NCBI RefSeq assembly: GCF_023278365.1
Contig: NZ_CP075338.1
Span: 1,736,001-1,800,000, forward strand
Origin: Epilithonimonas zeae
GTDB taxonomy: Bacteria; Bacteroidota; Bacteroidia; Flavobacteriales; Weeksellaceae
DNA length: 64,000 nt
Direction: 5' to 3'
Shown here piece after piece: positions 58,878-64,000 of the stretch (position 1 is the stretch's first letter; every line of letters begins with the position of its first letter). The translations under genes were made by a program, and so were the position numbers. Below the pieces are notes generated by a model. It was not told the origin of the DNA and ran no database searches. It saw nothing but the letters and a program-made list of their open reading frames with translations.

Positions 58878-59008
58878 TCAGGTAAATATATTGATTGTAA
58901 ATTGATTCGAAATTAAGAGGGCAACTAGTGCCCCCTTTAATCAATAATCAGGTTCTATGAACTTGATTACTTGATATTTCATGAGCAAATTTTTTGCCAA
59001 ACAAAAAA
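58878..59008 (-). ncRNA. Candidate small RNA or short-peptide transcript
   Basis: The segment lies between two minus-strand terminators. It contains a 13-codon ORF, MKYQVIKFIEPDY (58982 down to 58941), then a GC-rich inverted repeat GGGCACTAGTTGCCC, then the terminator at 58848-58877. No -33/-7 pair was found, so it may be read through from tRNA-Ala. Low confidence. Confidence 0.3.
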
Positions 59009-59040
59009 AACAATCTACTGAATTTCAGAAGATTGTTTCA
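59009..59040 (-). terminator. Terminator after tRNA-Ala
   Basis: AAACAATCT..TGAA / TTCA..AGATTGTTT imperfect inverted repeat with an eight-base minus-strand T run, adjacent to the tRNA 3' end. Confidence 0.75.
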
Positions 59041-59043
59041 AAG

Positions 59044-59117
59044 TGGAGAATACGGGGATCGAACCCGTCACCTCAACACTGCCAGTGTTGCGCTCTAGCC
59101 AGATGAGCTAATTCCCC
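59044..59117 (-). tRNA. tRNA-Ala (anticodon GGC)
   Basis: On the minus strand GGGGAAT pairs with ATTCTCC (one G-T pair). The D arm is GCTCATCTGGCTAGAGC, and anticodon stem CAACA/TGTTG encloses loop CTGGCAG (GGC). The T arm is CGGGTTCGATCCCCG-like. Discriminator A; no encoded CCA. Confidence 0.95.
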
Positions 59118-59182
59118 TTTTAATTATACAATGATAAGGATTTGTCTGAACAATATCAAAAAAAATTACTGAAATTTAAAAT

Positions 59183-59219
59183 AAAAAAATCGGGCTCAAA
59201 GCAATTTGAACCCGATTCC
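59183..59219 (-). terminator. Terminator after DUF2007 gene
   Basis: AATCGGG..TCAAA / TTTGA..CCCGATT inverted repeat with minus-strand T run. Confidence 0.82.
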
Positions 59220-59248
59220 TGTAAAACGTAAAATTTAAAAATATGAAA

Positions 59249-59476
59249 TCAATTTTGATTTGATTTTAAATACTCATCAATGATATCAAATGCTTTCTTT
59301 TCGTCTTTGATATCGACTTTAATAAAAGTGTTGGTTGCAGTGGGAGTAGATAAAAAACTAAGATAAGAGTTCTCTACATCACATTTTATTCCTGCATCTT
59401 CCAGCCTAAATTTTATAAGCTGAATCTCCTGTGGGCTATTACTTTCGTAAACAGCCACTCTTGTTGTTGCATCCAT
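59249..59476 (-). CDS. DUF2007-family small protein
   Basis: This 75-residue ferredoxin-like fold protein contains RVAVYESNSPQEIQLIKFRL, DAGIKCDVENSYLSF and FIKVDIKDEKKAFDIIDEYL, the pattern of DUF2007, annotated as putative signal-transducing or PII-like-interacting proteins. No signal peptide; cytosolic. It lies 67 bp after the lysine aminotransferase gene on the same strand and ends at a strong terminator, so it may be the last gene of that unit. Function unknown. Confidence 0.85.
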   Translation of the reverse strand: MDATTRVAVYESNSPQEIQLIKFRLEDAGIKCDVENSYLSFLSTPTATNTFIKVDIKDEKKAFDIIDEYLKSNQN

Positions 59477-59543
59477 AATTCAGATTTTGATTTTTTTATT
59501 AAGCAAAGCAATTTACGAAAAAAATATCATAATCTGAAATTCC

Positions 59544-60866
59544 TTATATTAAATTCTCAAATATTGAATTAATTTTATCTAAAATAATTTGGATTTCTTC
59601 TTTTGTTACATTCAGATGTGGACGGAATCTAAGCGACTGATCACCACAAGTCAAAATGATAATCCCTTCGTCATAAAGTTTGCTTCTCAACCACTCCCTA
59701 GACTCGCCATCTTTCAGGTCAAATGCGCACATTAATCCTTTTCCTCTTGCAGCAGAAATATGGTCTGGAAATTTCTGTGCTAATTTTTTCAATCCTTCTA
59801 ATAAAAACTCTCCTACTATTTTAGAATTTTTTACCAAATTTTCATTTTCAATAATTTCTAAAACCAATTGAAAACGAAGCATATCGATAAAATTCCCACC
59901 AAAAGTTGAATTGATTCTGGAACTTTCTACGAAAACGTGATGTTCTACTTCATCCAATTTTTCCTTATTGGCAAGGATTCCACAAACCTGAGTTTTCTTA
60001 CCAAAAGTGATAACGTCCGGAATAATATCAAGATGTTGGAAAGCCCACATTTTCCCCGTCATTCCAATTCCTGTCTGAACTTCATCAAGGATAAGGAGAA
60101 TTTCGTTTTCATCACAGATTTTTCTTAATTCAGTAAAGAATTCATTTCTGAAATGATTATCGCCACCTTCCGCTTGGATTGGTTCTATGATAATACAAGC
60201 CACTTGATCAGGATTTGCCAGAATAGCTTCTTGAATATGCAATAAAGCCAATTGCTCCTGCTTGATTGTTTCCTCCAAATTATCTTCTGTAATTGGGAAA
60301 TTCAGTTTTGGATTCGTAATTCTTGGCCAATCGAATTTTGGGAAATATTGGTGTTTTCTCGGATCAGAAGTATTGGTCAAAGACAATGTATAACCGCTTC
60401 TTCCGTGGAAGGATTGTTTGAAATGAATAACCATTCCCGCTTCTTTATCAATATTCTTTTGCCAGTTCTTTCTGGTTTTCCAATCGAAAGCAGTCTTCAA
60501 AGCATTTTCAACAGCCAAAGCACCACCTTCTACGAAAAAGCAATAGGGTAATTCTTTTGGAATCGCCACTCTGGAAAAAACTTCCATAAAATCTGCATAT
60601 TCCTGCAAATAAACGTCGCTCAAAGTTGGTTTGTACGTCGCTAATCTTCCTAACCAATTTGCTTTTTCTAAAATGTAAGGATGATTGTAACCTACGGAAG
60701 CCGATGCGAACATCGAGAACATATCAAGATATTCTTTTCCCGTCAATCGGTCTACAATATAAGAACCGTGGGACTTTTCAAAATCCATTACAAAATCGAA
60801 ACCATCGGCCAGGATGTGTTTTCCTAATGTTTCTTTTACTTTATTTTCGTGTACAAGTGTGCTCAT
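59544..60866 (-). CDS. lat: L-lysine 6-transaminase
   Basis: This 440-residue class III PLP aminotransferase moves the epsilon-amino group of lysine to 2-oxoglutarate, giving 2-aminoadipate semialdehyde. The N-terminus VKETLGKHILADGFDFVMDF and YLDMFSMFASASVGYNHPYI are characteristic of this transaminase. LILDEVQTGIGMTGKMWAFQ carries the PLP-pyridine Asp, and the Schiff-base lysine is in VITFGKKTQVCG. The gene upstream encodes an ALDH7-type dehydrogenase that would oxidise the product, so the pair forms a lysine degradation route. Confidence 0.93.
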   Translation of the reverse strand: MSTLVHENKVKETLGKHILADGFDFVMDFEKSHGSYIVDRLTGKEYLDMFSMFASASVGYNHPYILEKANWLGRLATYKPTLSDVYLQEYADFMEVFSRVAIPKELPYCFFVEGGALAVENALKTAFDWKTRKNWQKNIDKEAGMVIHFKQSFHGRSGYTLSLTNTSDPRKHQYFPKFDWPRITNPKLNFPITEDNLEETIKQEQLALLHIQEAILANPDQVACIIIEPIQAEGGDNHFRNEFFTELRKICDENEILLILDEVQTGIGMTGKMWAFQHLDIIPDVITFGKKTQVCGILANKEKLDEVEHHVFVESSRINSTFGGNFIDMLRFQLVLEIIENENLVKNSKIVGEFLLEGLKKLAQKFPDHISAARGKGLMCAFDLKDGESREWLRSKLYDEGIIILTCGDQSLRFRPHLNVTKEEIQIILDKINSIFENLI

Positions 60867-60994
60867 TTGTTATAAGTGATAAATGATGATTGATAAATGA
60901 TAATTAACTGATGACAAATGGCTTTTTGCTATTAGCTTTAAAAACTAAATTTCAAAAAAAACTTCTGACATCAAACTTCCAGCTTCCAGCAATT
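60867..60994. repeat. Degenerate TGATAAATGATGA-type repeat
   Basis: The gap between the lysine genes begins with 'AAGTGATAAATGATGATTGA' and 'TAAATGATAATTAACTGATG', short imperfect tandem units also seen at 58150 and 11150. It then holds CAAACTTCCAGCTTCCAGCA. No ORF or hairpin. Confidence 0.35.
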
Positions 60995-62536
60995 CTAATC
61001 TAAATCGAATTTAATTCCTTGTGCCAAAGGCAAACTGGTTGTGTAATTGATTGTGTTGGTCTGTCTTCTCATATAATATTTCCAGACATCGGAACCAGAC
61101 TCACGTCCGCCACCTGTTTCTTTTTCGCCACCAAAAGCACCTCCGATTTCAGCACCAGAAGTTCCGATATTGACATTCGCGATTCCACAATCTGAACCTC
61201 CGTTTGAAAGGAACAATTCTGCTTCACGAAGATTTTGAGTCATAATTGCAGAACTCAGACCTTGAGGAACATCATTCTGGATTGCGATGGCTTCTTCTAA
61301 AGTTTTGTATTTAATCAAATAAAGAATTGGTGCAAATGTCTCGTGCTGAACAATCTCATAACTGTTTTCAACCTCAGCAATGCAAGGTTTCACGTAGCAA
61401 CCAGAATTGTAATTTTCGCCTTCCAAAACGCCACCTTCTACAATGAATTTCCCACCTTCGGATTTACATTTTTCGATAGAATCCTGATATTGTTTAACTG
61501 CAGCTTTATCGATAAGCGGTCCAACGTGATTCGTCTCATCTAAAGGATTTCCGATTTTAAGCTGTCCGTAAGCTTTTACCAAACGGTTTTTCACATCATC
61601 ATAAACCGATTCGTGGATAATCAAACGTCTTGTAGAAGTACATCTTTGTCCGGCCGTTCCAACTGCGCCGAAAACTGCACCTATGATTGACATATTAAGG
61701 TCTGCATTTTCTGTAATGATGATGGCATTATTTCCACCCAATTCCAGAATCGATTTTCCGAAACGTTCAGCTACATTTTTCCCGACAATTCGTCCTACTC
61801 TTGTAGAACCAGTGAAAGAAACCAAAGCAATTCTTTTGTCGTTGACTAATTTGTCACCGATTTCGTGGTCAGCAATTACAAGTCCTGAAATTCCTTCCGG
61901 AAGTCCATTTTCTCTTGCTACCTCAGCAAATATATTTTGGCAAGCAATCGCACAAAGTGGTGTTTTTTCTGATGGCTTCCAAATCACAACGTTTCCACAA
62001 ATCCAAGCTAAAGCAGCGTTCCAGCTCCAAACCGCCACCGGAAAATTGAAAGCGGAAATAACTCCCACAATCCCCAGTGGATGATATTGCTCGTACATCC
62101 TGTGTCCCGGTCTCTCAGAATGCATTGTATAACCGTGTAGTTGACGGGATAAACCAACTGCAAAATCACAAATATCAATCATCTCCTGAACCTCACCAAG
62201 TCCTTCCTGCAAAGATTTTCCCATCTCGTAAGAAACCAATTTGCCCAGATCATCTTTATATTCTCTGAGTTTATTTCCAAATTGACGAACCAAATCACCA
62301 CGTTTTGGAGAAGGAACCTGTCTGAATTCTCTGTAAGCTTCCTGCGCTTTTGCTACCACTTTTTCATAGTCAGCAGAATCTGAAGTTTTCACAGAAGCAA
62401 TTTTATTCCCGTCAACGGGAGAGAAACTATCTATATTTTGCCCAGATGAGAAGAATTCTAATCCGGTAGAAGTACCATTATTTTCTGTCGAAATCCCTAA
62501 TCTTTTCAGGTTTTCTAATATTGAAATCGAGGACAT
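60995..62536 (-). CDS. ALDH7-type aminoadipate-semialdehyde dehydrogenase
   Basis: This 513-residue NAD-dependent aldehyde dehydrogenase of the antiquitin (ALDH7) branch has [19 protein letters not shown] and [14 protein letters not shown] for cofactor binding, and [13 protein letters not shown]. The general base is in [11 protein letters not shown], the catalytic Cys in [13 protein letters not shown]. The end, [20 protein letters not shown] followed by [11 protein letters not shown], is typical of the branch. It should oxidise 2-aminoadipate semialdehyde to 2-aminoadipate. The adjacent lat gene makes that substrate. Symbols amaB or pcd are used for relatives; I leave it blank. Confidence 0.93.
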   Translation of the reverse strand: MSSISILENLKRLGISTENNGTSTGLEFFSSGQNIDSFSPVDGNKIASVKTSDSADYEKVVAKAQEAYREFRQVPSPKRGDLVRQFGNKLREYKDDLGKLVSYEMGKSLQEGLGEVQEMIDICDFAVGLSRQLHGYTMHSERPGHRMYEQYHPLGIVGVISAFNFPVAVWSWNAALAWICGNVVIWKPSEKTPLCAIACQNIFAEVARENGLPEGISGLVIADHEIGDKLVNDKRIALVSFTGSTRVGRIVGKNVAERFGKSILELGGNNAIIITENADLNMSIIGAVFGAVGTAGQRCTSTRRLIIHESVYDDVKNRLVKAYGQLKIGNPLDETNHVGPLIDKAAVKQYQDSIEKCKSEGGKFIVEGGVLEGENYNSGCYVKPCIAEVENSYEIVQHETFAPILYLIKYKTLEEAIAIQNDVPQGLSSAIMTQNLREAELFLSNGGSDCGIANVNIGTSGAEIGGAFGGEKETGGGRESGSDVWKYYMRRQTNTINYTTSLPLAQGIKFDLD

Positions 62537-62771
62537 AAATTTTTAATTTTTTAGAGTCCCTAAGATAAAAATATATTTCGACCAGCAAAATCAAAAGCTA
62601 ACAATCATTAGTAAACATTTAGCAATTATTATTGCTTTGAGATAGTAAAAAGATAATTAATTTGTAAAAAAGGATGTTATCAATAAATTTAATTTGATAT
62701 CAGTCACTCAAACATCTATAAATTAAGGACAATTTATAATTTTGAATGAGTCTAAATTACATAAATTTTCA

Positions 62772-62779
62772 TATTTTTG
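62772..62779 (+). promoter_or_regulatory. -7 box before small membrane protein gene
   Basis: TATTTTTG, 13 bp before the ATG. No -33 match at proper spacing. The rest of the 256-bp gap (62537-62792) shows only AT-rich sequence. Confidence 0.35.
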
Positions 62780-62792
62780 AAAAAAAATAAAA

Positions 62793-62981
62793 ATGGAAGA
62801 CCAACTACAGACAACCGAAGAAAAGAAATTGCCGAAGTGGAAAAGTCTGCTTAAAAAATTCGGAATTGGCGGAATTATTTTTTTTACAGTAAAAGGTATT
62901 ATCACTTCTACATTAATCTATTTTCTTGGCAAAAACTTTTGGGTGATAATCAAAGATTACGTTGCTCAATGGTTTGATTAA
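62793..62981 (+). CDS. Small single-TM protein
   Basis: This 62-residue protein has a charged N-terminus (MEDQLQTTEEKKLPKWKSLL), then one membrane segment of about 20 residues (GIGGIIFFTVKGIITSTLIY) and a short aromatic tail. I recognise similar orphan proteins in flavobacteria but no function. A -7 box just upstream and a terminator-like hairpin downstream support a real gene. It is convergent with era. Confidence 0.65.
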   Translation: MEDQLQTTEEKKLPKWKSLLKKFGIGGIIFFTVKGIITSTLIYFLGKNFWVIIKDYVAQWFD

Positions 62982-63007
62982 ATTGAATTTTATTTTTAAT
63001 AAGAAAT

Positions 63008-63037
63008 AAAAAAAATCCTTTGCAGCAAAGGATTTAA
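63008..63037 (-). terminator. Bidirectional terminator between small gene and era
   Basis: AAATCCTTTG / CAAAGGATTT with a 3-base loop and A/T tracts on both sides. It serves era on the minus strand and probably the small membrane gene on the plus strand. Confidence 0.85.
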
Positions 63038-63041
63038 TTTT

Positions 63042-63917
63042 TTATCGGTAACCGAAATTCTTAAGATCTCTATCATTTTTTCGCCAGTCTTTTTTGACTT
63101 TCACAAACAGATTGAGATGGATTTTTTTTCCAAAGAATTTTTCCAAATCTATTCTTGCCTCTGTCCCTACTTTTTTAATAGCTTCGCCTTTGTGGCCGAT
63201 GATAATTCCTTTTTGTGTATCCCGTTCCACGTAAATGATTGAATCTATAACAATTGCACCTTCCTTTTCTTTGAAAATCTCCGTAACCACTTCTACCGAA
63301 TAAGGGATTTCTTTTTCGTAGTTAAGAAGAATTTTTTCACGAATAGCCTCATTCACAAAGAAGCGCTCCGGCTTGTCTGTGTACATATCTTTATCATAAT
63401 ATGCAGGACTTTCCGGCAACATAGATTTCAGTTTCGGAAGGATAATCTCCGTATTGAAAGAGTTGAGTGCAGAAATCGGAAGAATCTCAGCTTTCGGGAT
63501 TCTCTCGTGCCATTCAGTTGCTATTTTTTCTAAACTTTCTTGGTTGGTCTGGTCAATTTTATTCAACAATAACAAAACCGGAACAGGAATTTTGTTGAGT
63601 TTATCAATTAAAAACTCGGATGGTTCTGCTTTATCTGTCACATCTACAATGAACAGGAAAACGTCCGCATCCTGCAAAGAATCCTTCACAAAATCCATCA
63701 TTTTTTCCTGCAAACCATATTTTGGGTCGAGAACACCTGGTGTATCAGAAAAAACAATCTGCAAATCTTCTTCATTATAAATCCCGAAAATACGGTGACG
63801 CGTGGTTTGTGCTTTTTGAGTAACAATCGCCAGCTTCTCTCCCATCAGTTGATTAAGAAGTGTAGATTTTCCGGCATTCGGTTTTCCGACGATATTTACG
63901 AATCCTGCTTTGTGCAT
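63042..63917 (-). CDS. era: GTPase Era
   Basis: This is 291 residues from ATG 63917 (MHKAGFVNIVGKPNAGKST); the frame is open to 63977, but a -7 box at 63975 and the family length favour 63917. The GTPase binds 16S rRNA during 30S maturation. G1 is GKPNAGKST, G3 is DTPGVLD, G4 is NKIDQ and G5 is SALNS. The C-terminal KH domain has GIIIGHKGEAIKKVGTEAR and FVKVKKDWRKND, as expected. All motifs are intact. Confidence 0.97.
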   Translation of the reverse strand: MHKAGFVNIVGKPNAGKSTLLNQLMGEKLAIVTQKAQTTRHRIFGIYNEEDLQIVFSDTPGVLDPKYGLQEKMMDFVKDSLQDADVFLFIVDVTDKAEPSEFLIDKLNKIPVPVLLLLNKIDQTNQESLEKIATEWHERIPKAEILPISALNSFNTEIILPKLKSMLPESPAYYDKDMYTDKPERFFVNEAIREKILLNYEKEIPYSVEVVTEIFKEKEGAIVIDSIIYVERDTQKGIIIGHKGEAIKKVGTEARIDLEKFFGKKIHLNLFVKVKKDWRKNDRDLKNFGYR

Positions 63918-63974
63918 TGATTTTAAATTAAAATGATTAAAAATTAAAAGATTGAGAAATCTTTTAATGGACTG

Positions 63975-63982
63975 CAAAGTTA
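63975..63982 (-). promoter_or_regulatory. -7 box for era
   Basis: Minus-strand TAACTTTG matches TAnnTTTG, 57 bp before the chosen era start. The -33 position falls at or beyond the window edge. Confidence 0.5.
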
Positions 63983-64000
63983 GGGAAATTTAAAGGGAAG

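Noticed and set aside
63918-63977. 20-residue N-terminal extension of Era
   Set aside because: The extension precedes the conserved start, and a -7 promoter box overlaps its beginning.
1-64000. CRISPR array
   Set aside because: No regularly spaced identical repeats with unique spacers were seen; all repeats found are dispersed inverted repeats.

Overview
The window looks like a chromosomal segment of a flavobacterium of the Weeksellaceae, most likely Chryseobacterium or a close relative. This is inferred from the protein families and not proven. The evidence is AT-rich DNA, an absence of strong Shine-Dalgarno sites, Bacteroidota-type -7 boxes (TAnnTTTG), four proteins ending in type IX secretion (T9SS) sorting domains, a BT0820-type phosphatase, and lysine 6-transaminase beside an ALDH7-type dehydrogenase. 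No rRNA, transposase, integrase or CRISPR array was seen.

Left part (1-19.4 kb): a possible immunity-gene array (DUF6624-like, barstar fusion, two membrane proteins) meets a leftward set of methyltransferase, secreted protein, map and a HAD phosphatase. Next come a T9SS cargo protein, a TPR/AraC regulator, gpmI, a SUI1-like factor, a nucleoside phosphorylase, tag, an LEA-like repeat protein, an M28 peptidase, an NtrC-type regulator without a Fis domain, a MATE transporter and argS.

Accessory part (19.4-28.8 kb), between argS and tRNA-Gln, is the most unusual stretch. It holds an unrecognised membrane protein, a structured non-coding leader, and two tandem peptide genes (53 and 49 aa). The peptides share a conserved hydrophobic N-terminus and a conserved GDTGG-x-x-GH tail, and each gene has its own terminator. 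A lipoprotein-type TPR histidine kinase and its response regulator follow. An eight-gene compact operon comes next: YegP, HsdR-N, two proteins sharing a Cys motif, a DUF6804-like membrane protein, a TerB-like protein, a coiled-coil membrane protein and a VWA-like lipoprotein. I propose a periplasmic peptide-sensing circuit for the first block and an envelope-stress or defence module for the second. Both are inference.

Middle part (28.8-50.8 kb): menE-arfB, a DUF922 protein and cdd; a leftward run of a UbiA-like protein, an outer-membrane barrel, a RelE/ParE toxin-antitoxin pair, recF and an FG-GAP T9SS protein; then a very large alpha-2-macroglobulin-like protein followed by a small lipoprotein and an M12B-like metalloprotease. 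Two paralogous outer-membrane barrels, aroB and a DUF4476 protein follow.

Right part (50.8-64 kb): lpdA, a YggS-type PLP protein, a four-gene glycan cluster (GT4, deacetylase, GT2, GT87-like), dapD, an NlpC/P60 lipoprotein, tRNA-Ala, a DUF2007 protein, the lysine-catabolic pair lat and ALDH7, a small membrane protein and era. Intergenic spaces carry several families of interspersed inverted repeats. Some reach into coding sequence.
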